From Erysipelotrichales bacterium (GTDB taxonomy: Bacteria; Bacillota_I; Bacilli_A; RFN20; CAG-826), in contig JAFLVA010000002.1 of the NCBI GenBank assembly GCA_022508525.1, forward strand, positions 1 to 64,000: a DNA stretch of 64,000 nucleotides, given 5' to 3'. Position 1 is the stretch's first letter. Each line of letters starts with the position of its first letter. A program made the translations under genes and the position numbers. The notes under the pieces were generated by a model, which saw only the letters and a program-made list of their open reading frames with translations, had not been told where the DNA came from and searched no databases. Below are positions 1-9,154 of this stretch, piece after piece.

Positions 1-349
1 ATCTTCTTTTTTCTTCTTTTGTTAATTTCACAACAGATATATTTTCAATTTCTGACGGGTAAATTATCCAATTACTATTTAAATCTTTTTCGTTTTTTTC
101 ATAATTTACTAAATAAAAGAAATCTACTTTGTCACAATATAAGTCTATTGTAACTCTCTGCATAGTTAGTATTAATCCAACTGGAATAGCAATGCAAAAA
201 GCCGCTATTAAAGTATAAAATGATGAAAAAGAATACCAAGGTGTATCGCCTTTAATGATAATAATATAAATAGCTATTGCAAATAATATAATACTTACTA
301 TGCCAATTATTATTGCATCCCAAAAAGCAATAAATCTCCTTTTCGACAT
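1..349 (-). CDS. Small membrane protein, truncated by window edge (possible immunity-type protein)
   Basis: Reverse strand from ATG at 349 is open to position 1: MSKRRFIAFWDAIIIGIVSIILFAIAIYIIII... with two predicted TM segments; absent from the ORF track because it runs off the window. Confidence 0.6.
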   Translation of the reverse strand, partial: MSKRRFIAFWDAIIIGIVSIILFAIAIYIIIIKGDTPWYSFSSFYTLIAAFCIAIPVGLILTMQRVTIDLYCDKVDFFYLVNYEKNEKDLNSNWIIYPSEIENISVVKLTKEEKRR

Positions 350-540
350 AATTTATAACCTCCTATTTTAAAGTCAAATCAATATATTCGAAATCAAACT
401 TGTAACTACCAATTATTGTAGTTCTAACAAATATAAATGGAATAGACATGCTAAATATTTTGTTTATATGATTATTTGTCATAACCAATACTAATAAAAA
501 GGTAGTTACACTTATGTTTAAGTATGCCAATCATCAACCC

Positions 541-640
541 CAAAGTTATATGCGTTTTTGGTGTATCTAAGACATCTTTATATGTTTTATTAATCTTTGA
601 TACATTTTCATTATAATGTATCACTTCGTCGTTTTCAATT
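541..640 (-). pseudogene. Remnant of pretoxin-Hint domain (second copy, fragment)
   Basis: Reverse-strand IENDEVIHYNENVSKINKTYKDVLDT matches the IENDEVIHYNEEVSRINKIYKEVLDT segment at about 1140-1230; DNA is near-identical over about 100 bp. Confidence 0.6.
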
Positions 641-726
641 TTGATAAATAATGTTAGACACATAAAAAGCACCGAGTTGAATCGGTTCTTAATTGACTCT
701 AATACATTGCCACTGATGCAACGACA

Positions 727-1083
727 TCAGTATTTTTCTAAGTCGTTATAATGTTTATTGATTAGCAAGAAAGTAAATAAATTCATCACGTATCCGCCAA
801 TAATAAATCCTATCAATATTCCATAACTATCAATAAATGTTTTGTAATTCGTTATGTAATTTACATATTTCAAAGCCATTATTATAAGTAAAATAGATAA
901 AAAACCAAATAAACCACAACTGAAAAAATAAATATAGAACTTTTTCCTGTTTATTTTATGTTTTAACATTTTTATAAACAAAACAAAAAGCAAAACACAC
1001 GAACCATATATTGGAAATATTGCACAAAAGTTTAATTTTTTATTCATTTTAACCCCGCCCATTAATGAAATAATTTCCACCAA
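727..1083 (-). CDS. Small multi-TM membrane protein, candidate orphan immunity protein
   Basis: 118-aa ORF (likely start at MNKKLNFCAIF) with about 3-4 hydrophobic segments, immediately downstream of a Hint-domain fragment on the same strand. Confidence 0.5.
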   Translation of the reverse strand: MVEIISLMGGVKMNKKLNFCAIFPIYGSCVLLFVLFIKMLKHKINRKKFYIYFFSCGLFGFLSILLIIMALKYVNYITNYKTFIDSYGILIGFIIGGYVMNLFTFLLINKHYNDLEKY

Positions 1084-1292
1084 TCGATATGAATATAGAT
1101 TTTAAAACCATATGGAAATCTTCTACTTCAAAGTTATAAGTATCTTCTAGTGTATCTAAGACTTCTTTATATATTTTATTAATCCTTGATACTTCTTCAT
1201 TATAATGTATCACTTCATCGTTTTCAATTAAGTCTCTAGCTTTAGCCCATCCTTTATTATTGATATAGAATGGATGTTCACCAGTACATACT
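1023..1292 (-). pseudogene. Remnant of polymorphic-toxin pretoxin-Hint (intein-like) domain
   Basis: Reverse-strand reading VCTGEHPFYINNKGWAKARDLIENDEV...EDTYNFEVEDFHMVL carries the hallmark (T)xEHPFYxxxxGWxxAxDL and YNxxVEDxH motifs of Hint modules; the N-terminal part is missing. Confidence 0.7.
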
Positions 1293-1414
1293 ATTTAGTG
1301 AAACATTTATAAGGTATTAATATAAAAAAATAATACACATAAATTCTATTTTCAACATGACTGGAATTCATATAATTTAGATTACATAGATGTAGTATTT
1401 ATATTAAATAAATA

Positions 1415-1435
1415 TTAAGAACAAAATGTTCTTAA
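1415..1435. promoter_or_regulatory. Perfect inverted repeat TTAAGAACA-AAA-TGTTCTTAA upstream of mnmE
   Basis: 9-bp perfect arms, 3-bp spacer, 37 bp upstream of the mnmE start. Confidence 0.4.
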
Positions 1436-1471
1436 ATTTTGTGATATCATATTAAATAAGGATGTGAGTTT

Positions 1472-2794
1472 ATGCTTGATACGATAGTTGCGTTAGCGAC
1501 ACCACCAATGAAATCTGCAATTGCAGTAATTCGTGTGTCTGGTGAAGAAAGTTTTGAAATAGTCTCAAAAGTATTTAGTAAAAATCTAAATTCTATTACT
1601 AAAAGAGATGTACATTATGGTCATATTATTGATGGAGATAATATTATTGATGAAGTAATGTTAATTAACTATGTTAAACCACATAGTTTTACTGGCGAAA
1701 ATAGCGTGGAAATTATGTGCCACGGATCTTTATTAATTGCCAATGAAATAATTGAACTTCTTGTAAGTAAAGGTGCGCGTCTTGCAACAAGAGGAGAGTT
1801 TACTTCTCGTGCTTACATGAACGGACGTATTGATTTAATTCAAGCAGAAGCTATTAATGATGTAATTAATGCTACATCTAAAGAAGCAAAAAAACTTTCA
1901 ATCATGTCTTTACAAGGTAAAACAACCAAACTCTTAGATCCTTTAAAAACTACTTTAGCAGATCTAATGTCTAATATTGAAGTTAACATTGATTATCCAG
2001 AATATATGGATATTGAAGTCGTAAGTAAAGAAAGAATAATTACTGATGGAGAAAATTTACATAACGTTATTCAAAAGTTAATAAGTGAAGGTGAAGAAGG
2101 CGCGAAGATTAAAGAAGGAATATCTGTTGCCCTTGTCGGGAAACCTAATGTTGGTAAATCATCACTTTTAAATGCACTTCTTAAAGAAGAAAAAGCAATT
2201 GTTACAGATATTGCAGGAACAACAAGAGATATTGTAGAAGGAGATATAACTTTAAAAGGTGTCACTTTTCATCTTTTTGATACAGCAGGCATCCATGAAT
2301 CAAATGATGTTGTAGAATCTATTGGAATAAATAAAGCAAAGAAAACAATTGAAGAAGCCGATATTGTAATTCTTCTTCTTGACGCCCAACGTGGATTAGA
2401 TCAAGATGATGAACTACTAATTAAAGAAACAAAAAATAAGAATCCAATAATTGTTTATAACAAAATGGATATTAATTATAAAGAAAATGCAATTAATATA
2501 TCTGCTAAAGAACATAAAATAGATGAATTAATTAATGAGTTAATGAAACGCGTAAATATTAGTGAAGAAAGTTTTTCGCGTCCTTCTTTAAATAACGCAA
2601 GACAAATTGGTCTACTTAAGAAAGCAGATTTAGCAATATTAAAAGCTGTTGAAGATGCAAAATTAGATCTTCCTGTTGATTTAATTGCGGTATCACTTTT
2701 TGAAGCATATAATTCAATACTTTCTATTATGGGCGATTCAGTTAATACTGATATTTCAAAAGAGATATTCTCTCGTTTTTGTGTGGGTAAATAA
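1472..2794 (+). CDS. mnmE: tRNA-5-carboxymethylaminomethyl-2-thiouridine synthesis GTPase MnmE
   Basis: DTIVALATPPMKSAIAVIRVSG N-terminus, G1 GKPNVGKSSLLN, DTAG, C-terminal FCxGK. Confidence 0.97.
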   Translation: MLDTIVALATPPMKSAIAVIRVSGEESFEIVSKVFSKNLNSITKRDVHYGHIIDGDNIIDEVMLINYVKPHSFTGENSVEIMCHGSLLIANEIIELLVSKGARLATRGEFTSRAYMNGRIDLIQAEAINDVINATSKEAKKLSIMSLQGKTTKLLDPLKTTLADLMSNIEVNIDYPEYMDIEVVSKERIITDGENLHNVIQKLISEGEEGAKIKEGISVALVGKPNVGKSSLLNALLKEEKAIVTDIAGTTRDIVEGDITLKGVTFHLFDTAGIHESNDVVESIGINKAKKTIEEADIVILLLDAQRGLDQDDELLIKETKNKNPIIVYNKMDINYKENAINISAKEHKIDELINELMKRVNISEESFSRPSLNNARQIGLLKKADLAILKAVEDAKLDLPVDLIAVSLFEAYNSILSIMGDSVNTDISKEIFSRFCVGK

Positions 2795-2795
2795 T

Positions 2796-3575
2796 ATGTT
2801 ATTTGATACACATTGTCATTTGAATAGCGATGAGCTATATCCAAAATATAAAGAAATAATTAAAGAAGCAAAAAGAAATAATGTAGAAGTTATTATTGTT
2901 CCTGGTTATGACTTATTGTCAAGTCAAAGAGTTTCAGAAATTGTAAAAGAAAAAAACATTTATGGTGCAATTGGACTTCAACCAGAAGAAATTGATAAAA
3001 CAGATGTAAACTCTCTGTTTGATCTTTTTAACACAATTAAAAGTAATAATAAAATAGTGGCAATTGGAGAAATTGGTTTAGATTATTATTGGGAGAAAGA
3101 TGAAAGTAAAAAGCAAATTCAAAGAGAAATATTTATTAAACAAATTAAGATTGCAAATGAGTTAAAACTTCCAATCATTGTTCATTCTCGTGATGCTTTG
3201 CAAGATACTTTAGATATATTAAGAGCACATCGACCAATAATGGGTGGAGTTATGCATTGCTATAGCGGACCAAAAGAAATGGTGCCTGAATTTATCAAAT
3301 TAGGAATGTATATTTCCTTAGGTGGGCCAGTGACATTTAAAAACGCACGTGTTCCTAAAGAAGTTGCCACTTCTATTGATATTAATTACTTATTAATTGA
3401 AACTGATTCTCCATATCTTGCACCACATCCATTAAGAGGAACAGAAAATAATCCAAGTAACGTGCGTTTGGTCGCAGAGGAAATTGCAAACTTAAGAAAT
3501 ATGAAATTAGAAGATTTAGAAGCTGTTACATTTAAAAACGCGACTAAATTGTTTGGTATAAATTATGAAAACTAA
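2796..3575 (+). CDS. tatD: TatD family hydrolase
   Basis: MLFDTHCHLNSDEL, GEIGLDYYW, HSRDA, ETDSPYLAP motifs; start trimmed from the supplied ORF. Confidence 0.93.
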   Translation: MLFDTHCHLNSDELYPKYKEIIKEAKRNNVEVIIVPGYDLLSSQRVSEIVKEKNIYGAIGLQPEEIDKTDVNSLFDLFNTIKSNNKIVAIGEIGLDYYWEKDESKKQIQREIFIKQIKIANELKLPIIVHSRDALQDTLDILRAHRPIMGGVMHCYSGPKEMVPEFIKLGMYISLGGPVTFKNARVPKEVATSIDINYLLIETDSPYLAPHPLRGTENNPSNVRLVAEEIANLRNMKLEDLEAVTFKNATKLFGINYEN

Positions 3576-4113
3576 ATGTAATGCGGTTATAGTTGTTGAA
3601 GGTAAAAGCGACGTTCAATTTTTAGAAAGTTTTCTAGATGCTGAGTTTGTAATTACTAACGGAAGTGAAGTTTCACGTGAAACAATAGAGTATATACGTT
3701 CTTTATCTATGATAAAGAAAGTCATAGTTTTAACTGATCCAGATTCACCAGGGAAGCGCATTAGGGATATATTGGATAATGAAATTCCTAAATTATCTCA
3801 TGCTTTTGTTGAAAAAAGTAAAAGTATTAAGAAAAACAAAGTTGGAGTAGCAGAATCAAGTAAAGAACATATACTCGAAGCGATTAGTAATCTTTTAGAA
3901 AAGGATGAATTTATTTATGGAACGCTTACAATGAAAGACTTATATAGTTTGGACTTGTGTGGTAAAGATAATTCTAATGCATTAAGAATTAAAGTAATGA
4001 AAGAATTGCATCTTGGATATGGTAATGCAAAAACTATGTTAAAGAGATTAAATTCTATTAATATTAGTTATGATGAATTAAAGATAATTGTAGAGAAGGT
4101 GAGAGAATGTTAG
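3565..4113 (+). CDS. rnmV: Ribonuclease M5
   Basis: TOPRIM VVEGKSDVQFLE / LTDPDSPGKRIR; position between tatD and ksgA. Confidence 0.93.
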   Translation: MKTKCNAVIVVEGKSDVQFLESFLDAEFVITNGSEVSRETIEYIRSLSMIKKVIVLTDPDSPGKRIRDILDNEIPKLSHAFVEKSKSIKKNKVGVAESSKEHILEAISNLLEKDEFIYGTLTMKDLYSLDLCGKDNSNALRIKVMKELHLGYGNAKTMLKRLNSINISYDELKIIVEKVREC

Positions 4114-4937
4114 GACCTATAGCAAATAAAGATTATGTCTTAAAATACTTAAATATTTATGATACACATGCTTTGAAAAAATATGGTCAAAATTTTCTTA
4201 TTGACGATGAACTTGCAGAATCAATTGTAAGTAAGGTTAAAGATGATAAAGATTCTATAATTCTTGAAATCGGACCTGGACTAGGTGCTCTTACCTATCA
4301 TTTAGTCAAAAAAGAAGGTCATAAAGTTTTAGTTGAAATAGATCCTTTGATGTGCGATCACTTGAAACATCAAATTCAAGAGAATGATATTGAAATTCTT
4401 AATATGGATTTCTTGCGTATGAATTTAAAAAAATATGATAAAGAGATTGTAGTTGTTGGGAATTTACCTTATTACATTACTACAGATATTATTGAAAAAC
4501 TTCTATTAGCCAATAATGTAACTCAAATGACTTTGATGGTGCAAAAGGAAGCTTATGAAAGACTTACTGCACCTATAAGTAGTAAAGAATATTCACCAAT
4601 TTCTATATTTTTAGAGTATGTTGGTGGAACAAAAATATTATCTAAAGTTTCTAGACATTCTTATATTCCTGAACCACATGTTGATTCACTTGTATTTCAA
4701 GTTAATGTCAAAAAAGAAAAGCAAATTGAAAATGAATCAGCTTTCTTTAAAATTACTAAAGCAATGTTTTTAATGCGAAGAAAAACCATTTTAAATAATT
4801 TAACAAGTTATTTAAAGGATAAACAAAAAGCGGAAACAATTTTAAATGAATTAAGTTGTCCTTTAACGGCAAGACCAGAACAATTGAATTTGGATTTTTA
4901 TTTGAAATTAACAAAAGAAATATTAAAATGTCGATAA
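4107..4937 (+). CDS. ksgA: 16S rRNA (adenine1518/1519-N6) dimethyltransferase
   Basis: KYGQNFLIDD, EIGPGLGALT, GNLPYYITT motifs. Confidence 0.96.
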   Translation: MLGPIANKDYVLKYLNIYDTHALKKYGQNFLIDDELAESIVSKVKDDKDSIILEIGPGLGALTYHLVKKEGHKVLVEIDPLMCDHLKHQIQENDIEILNMDFLRMNLKKYDKEIVVVGNLPYYITTDIIEKLLLANNVTQMTLMVQKEAYERLTAPISSKEYSPISIFLEYVGGTKILSKVSRHSYIPEPHVDSLVFQVNVKKEKQIENESAFFKITKAMFLMRRKTILNNLTSYLKDKQKAETILNELSCPLTARPEQLNLDFYLKLTKEILKCR

Positions 4938-4992
4938 AAATGTGTGCTGCTTTTATATTGACATTAAAACCTTTATATAATAAAATACCTAT

Positions 4993-5040
4993 AAGAATCG
5001 GTACGTAGTACTACTAGTTTAGTACATCGATTCTTTTTTT
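4993..5040. terminator. Intrinsic terminator between ksgA and the convergent small gene
   Basis: AAGAATCG...CGATTCTT followed by TTTTTT. Confidence 0.7.
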
Positions 5041-5407
5041 ATTTCTTTTTCTTTTTTCTTCTTTTAAAACTCTGACTATATACAGGATTTCTTCTTTGAA
5101 TAACTTTTATAATTCCTTTATCTGATTTATGGAAATTCATACCCCCTAATTCTTTATCACCAAAATCTCTCCTTTTCCCAACAAAAGGTCTTTTATCTAC
5201 ATAAGATCTATTTGTACTAGAATCAGTAGGAAAATTTAAAGGTATTTTATGCTTATCATAAGTTGTTCCAGTTTTGATTGCATAATACCTATTTTTTTTA
5301 TCGTTCTTTTCATATATTTTTCCTGGATGACCAGTTTTACTACCATCATGGACTAAATAAAATCTACCTTTTTCCAAATGTTTTGAATATTTTTCTTTTT
5401 TACTCAT
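5039..5407 (-). CDS. Highly basic 122-aa hypothetical protein (speculatively PemK/MazF-like fold)
   Basis: Complete ORF with poly-Lys C-terminus (KRRKKKKK); ...KTGHPGKIYEKND.. and ..SYVDKRPF..DFGDKEL.. motifs; no clear family recognised. Confidence 0.5.
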   Translation of the reverse strand: MSKKEKYSKHLEKGRFYLVHDGSKTGHPGKIYEKNDKKNRYYAIKTGTTYDKHKIPLNFPTDSSTNRSYVDKRPFVGKRRDFGDKELGGMNFHKSDKGIIKVIQRRNPVYSQSFKRRKKKKK

Positions 5408-5643
5408 AAATTCCTCTCTATTTGTTAAATTCTAATTTTTTTATAAAGAAAATTAGTAAAAACCTTTTTGATACTTAATCATTAAATAAGCTATCTTGAT
5501 CGTTATGGTTCTCAGAACTATAAAAATCCTCTATTATACTTTTAGTCATATAAACAATGATTTTCGTTAATTAATTTTTTGTTTCTAGTCATTCGTGGAG
5601 TTCAAGAACACTTTTAAGAATATGTATATAAAAGGGTGAGACT

Positions 5644-6387
5644 ATGAATTTTAAAATTGGAGATATCGTAACAAGAAATTCCCATCAAAACGACTACGAA
5701 TTTGTTATAGTACATATTGATTACATAAAGAAAACAGCCATACTAAAGGGAAAGCATCTAAGACTAAATGCAGATGCCAATTTAAGTGATTTAAAATTAA
5801 GTGAAATGCGAAAAATTGATATGAATCCAGAATTAAATTTACCAAATTACAGTGTGAATACCATATTTGGAAAAGTGCTACATATCGACGGTGATTCTTC
5901 TTTCCTAGAAAGGTGTATGAGATTATATAAAAAGTATAATGTACCTGCTATTGGCTACTTTGTTGAAGAGAGAAATATGCCTTTAGCGATAAATGATTTA
6001 CTTTTAAAACATAAACCAGATATTTTAGTAATTACTGGACATGATGCAATGTCTCAAAGTCCAATGTCTTATAGATTTATGAATTCTGAGAATTTTTTAA
6101 ATACTGTGAAAAATGCACGTGTTTTTCAACCAAGTAAAGATGCTCTTCCGATAGTGGTTGGAGGATGCCAATCTGATTTTAAATCATTAATTGAATATTC
6201 GAATTTTGCATCTTCTCCTGCGGGCATTAATATTGCTGCTTTAGATCCTGCGATTGTAGCAATCATGATTTCCACTACTCCTGTTAATGAGTTTGTAAAT
6301 GTTTTAGCTGCAGTCAACCAAACAAGTGGCAAAAACGCAGGCATGACAGGCGTTGATACTCGCGGTGTAGCAAGAAAAATCTATTAG
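5644..6387 (+). CDS. yabG: Sporulation-specific protease YabG
   Basis: IGDIVTRNSH, LVITGHDA, VVGGCQSDF..EYSNFASSP..INIAALDP motifs; syntenic between ksgA and ispE. Confidence 0.92.
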   Translation: MNFKIGDIVTRNSHQNDYEFVIVHIDYIKKTAILKGKHLRLNADANLSDLKLSEMRKIDMNPELNLPNYSVNTIFGKVLHIDGDSSFLERCMRLYKKYNVPAIGYFVEERNMPLAINDLLLKHKPDILVITGHDAMSQSPMSYRFMNSENFLNTVKNARVFQPSKDALPIVVGGCQSDFKSLIEYSNFASSPAGINIAALDPAIVAIMISTTPVNEFVNVLAAVNQTSGKNAGMTGVDTRGVARKIY

Positions 6388-6472
6388 TTTTTAAAATAAA
6401 GTAAAAATACTTTATTTTTATAATGCGTATGCTAAAATATGTAATGGTTTTTATGCAGTGAGGTTATTAAAT

Positions 6473-7321
6473 ATGATTGTAAAGGCGTTTGCAAAAATTA
6501 ATTTAGCAATTAATGTAGTTGGAAAAAAAGATGATGGTTACCACGATCTAGATATGATTATGTTACCAGTGGATTTACATGATTCTATTCGTATTGAAGT
6601 TTTACCAAGTAATTTTGAAACTTATATAACTTGTGATGATTTTTCTTTAGAAGTAAATGAATATAATCTATGCTCAATAACAGTTGAAAAAATGAAGAAA
6701 AAATATGATATAGATAAATCCTTTAGAATTCATATACATAAAAACATACCAATCGGTGCAGGACTAGGTGGAGGATCATCTAATGCTGCCGCAGTAATAA
6801 ACGCAATTAAAACATTATTAAAATTAAACATTCCTTATGAAGAAGAAATTGAACTTGCTAAATCAATTGGTGCAGATGTTCCATTCTTCTTAAATTCAAA
6901 ACCTGCAAGAGTTAAAGGAATCGGAGAAGATTTAACTCCAATTAAAATTAAAAATAAATACTATGTATTATTGATTAAACCAGAACACGGATTATCAACC
7001 AAAGAAGTTTATCAAAAATATGATGAGCTTGGCAGTGATAACCATGCGGATGTCGATAATTTAGTGAAAGCTTTAGAAAATGGTGAAGATGATAAATTGA
7101 AAGATTTTATGGGAAACGACCTAGAAAAAGCATCAATTACCATGTTACCAACCATTGGTGAAATTAAAAAACAATTGTTAGATGATGGATTTGAAAATGT
7201 ACTAATGTCAGGATCTGGCTCTTCTGTTTTTGCAATTTCTACTAATCGTGCTATGATAGAGAAGGAATATAAAAAGTTAAACAAATTAGGATTTAATGCC
7301 TTTTTAACAAAAGTATTATAA
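6473..7321 (+). CDS. ispE: 4-diphosphocytidyl-2-C-methyl-D-erythritol kinase
   Basis: AFAKINLAINVVGKKDDGYHDL, PIGAGLGGGSSNAAA GHMP-kinase motifs; start trimmed. Confidence 0.95.
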   Translation: MIVKAFAKINLAINVVGKKDDGYHDLDMIMLPVDLHDSIRIEVLPSNFETYITCDDFSLEVNEYNLCSITVEKMKKKYDIDKSFRIHIHKNIPIGAGLGGGSSNAAAVINAIKTLLKLNIPYEEEIELAKSIGADVPFFLNSKPARVKGIGEDLTPIKIKNKYYVLLIKPEHGLSTKEVYQKYDELGSDNHADVDNLVKALENGEDDKLKDFMGNDLEKASITMLPTIGEIKKQLLDDGFENVLMSGSGSSVFAISTNRAMIEKEYKKLNKLGFNAFLTKVL

Positions 7322-7332
7322 GGAGACAACAT

Positions 7333-8340
7333 ATGAAAAATTATGCAGTTATTTTAGCAGCCGGCAAAGGAACGAGAATGAAATCTCATGACCAAAATAA
7401 ATCAAAAGTAAGTTATGAAATTTTGCATAAACCTCTTGTTAGATACGTTCTTGATGCTCTAAAACCTTTGAATTTCGAAGATATTATTACCGTAGTTGGA
7501 TTTGGTGGAGAAGTCACTAAATCTTTAGTGGAAAATAGTTCAAAAGTTGTATGGCAACATGAGCAAAAAGGTACAGGCCATGCAGTTATGCAAGCCGAAC
7601 CACTTCTTGAAGGAAAAGAAGGATACACTATTGTATGCTGTGGTGATACACCAGTAGTGACTACCGAAACATTTAGAAAATTATTAGATCAACATATAAA
7701 TGATAAAAATGCTTTAACACTTTTAACTGCTAAACTAGATGATCCAACAGGATATGGTCGAATTAAACGCGATGATACTGGAGATCAAGTCGAAGCAATT
7801 GTTGAACAAAAAGATTGCGATGATGCAATGATAGAAGTTAAAGAAGTTAATGCTGGAATGTATGTGTTTGACAATAAGGAATTGTTTTCACATTTGCAAA
7901 ATTTAAAACCTAACAATGCCCAAAACGAACTCTATCTAACGGATTTAGTGGCAATGTTTAGAAGCGAAGGCTTAAAAGTTGGTGCTTCAATTATGGAAAA
8001 CCCTGATGAAATGATGGGCGTCAATAATAGATGGCAACTTTATGAAGCTGGAGAGGCAATAAAGATGCGCATCAATAAACAATTAATGCTTGATGGTGTT
8101 ACTATTATGGATCCACATAATACTTATATTGGTATTGATGTTAAAATTGATGCTGATACAATTATTTATCCTAACACACATATATATGGAAATACTGTAA
8201 TTGGTGAAGCAGCAATAATTGGGCCAGATACTTTTATTGAAAATAGCGAAATAGGAGATCATGCAGTAATTAGTAAATCTGTTATAAAAAATGCAAAAAT
8301 TGAAAACGGACAAGAAGTCGGTCCGTTTCAAAAGATATAG
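7333..8340 (+). CDS. glmU: C-terminally truncated GlmU: UDP-GlcNAc pyrophosphorylase domain with partial left-handed beta-helix, acetyltransferase half absent
   Basis: LAAGKGTRMKS, QHEQKGTGHAV, NAGMYVFDN; only 335 aa, ends ...IENGQEVGPFQKI. Confidence 0.9.
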   Translation: MKNYAVILAAGKGTRMKSHDQNKSKVSYEILHKPLVRYVLDALKPLNFEDIITVVGFGGEVTKSLVENSSKVVWQHEQKGTGHAVMQAEPLLEGKEGYTIVCCGDTPVVTTETFRKLLDQHINDKNALTLLTAKLDDPTGYGRIKRDDTGDQVEAIVEQKDCDDAMIEVKEVNAGMYVFDNKELFSHLQNLKPNNAQNELYLTDLVAMFRSEGLKVGASIMENPDEMMGVNNRWQLYEAGEAIKMRINKQLMLDGVTIMDPHNTYIGIDVKIDADTIIYPNTHIYGNTVIGEAAIIGPDTFIENSEIGDHAVISKSVIKNAKIENGQEVGPFQKI

Positions 8341-8343
8341 GTT

Positions 8344-8679
8344 ATGAAAATTAACGAATATCAAAAACTTGCCATGACGACATTAAATCCCAAATTAGAT
8401 AATAAAGAAATCCTTATCAATGGTGTTATGGGTTTGTGTGGGGAGTCTGGCGAGGCAATCGACATAGTAAAAAAGCATTTAGCGCAAGGCCATGATCTAG
8501 ACAAAGAACACTTGGCTAAAGAACTAGGCGATATTGCTTGGTATTTAGCAGAAACCGCTACTGCAATTGGATATGATTTAGAAGATATTCTTCAAATGAA
8601 TATTGATAAATTAAAAAAGCGTTATCCTAATGGATTTACCACAAACGATTCAGTTAATAGAGATATAAAAGACAACTAG
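8344..8679 (+). CDS. MazG-like nucleotide pyrophosphohydrolase
   Basis: LCGESGEAIDIVKK...KELGDIAWYLAETA: EExxE/ExxD-type MazG motif. Confidence 0.85.
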   Translation: MKINEYQKLAMTTLNPKLDNKEILINGVMGLCGESGEAIDIVKKHLAQGHDLDKEHLAKELGDIAWYLAETATAIGYDLEDILQMNIDKLKKRYPNGFTTNDSVNRDIKDN

Positions 8680-8691
8680 AGTCACATAATA

Positions 8692-8824
8692 AGTGAAGTG
8701 TACCCCAAATCCTGGATAAAACAGGAGGAGGGGTATTTTTTATGAAGTACACATTAGAATTTAAATTAGAATGTGTTGATAAGTATAAAAAAAGATGTGT
8801 CATATTAGACACATCTATAAATTT
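8692..8824 (+). mobile_element. Degraded IS end with N-terminus of an IS3-type OrfA transposase
   Basis: TGTACCCCAAATCCTGGATAAAACAGGAGGAGGGGTA followed by ATG encoding MKYTLEFKLECVDKYKKRC then stop; the same end recurs inverted at 13441-13495. Confidence 0.7.
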
Positions 8825-9056
8825 CACTCTCTGAAATTCCCCACACATCACACATCATGTCTACTAAATCACTTTCATCTAATGCTAGATTTTGTGCAAT
8901 AGAGTAGGCGAGACTAATGTTGTGACTAGAAGGGTTACGACCAATTTCGTGAAGAACATTATAAAAATAATTGCGGCGTGAATCATAGCTTTGATATTCA
9001 GCCCAACTTCTTACCTTTTTTATTAAAGCAATTTCTTGACTTGAAAATGATGGCAT
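8805..9056 (-). CDS. Hypothetical protein (83 aa)
   Basis: Complete ORF preceded by a purine-rich RBS; no family recognised. Confidence 0.45.
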   Translation of the reverse strand: MPSFSSQEIALIKKVRSWAEYQSYDSRRNYFYNVLHEIGRNPSSHNISLAYSIAQNLALDESDLVDMMCDVWGISESEIYRCV

Positions 9057-9154
9057 AATTAAATTCTCTCCTTATATTTAAAATATAACAACCTTTAGAT
9101 GATATGTCTATATATTTAAAAACAAACATTTATTTGAAAAAACAATACAATTAT

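Noticed and set aside
2071-2844. Minus-strand ORFs opposite mnmE (2071-2265, 2476-2844)
   Set aside because: Shadow ORFs opposite a well-conserved gene.
7333-8680. Frameshift as the cause of the short GlmU
   Set aside because: Sequence after the stop encodes the MazG-like protein from 8344; no frame shows the missing left-handed beta-helix repeats.
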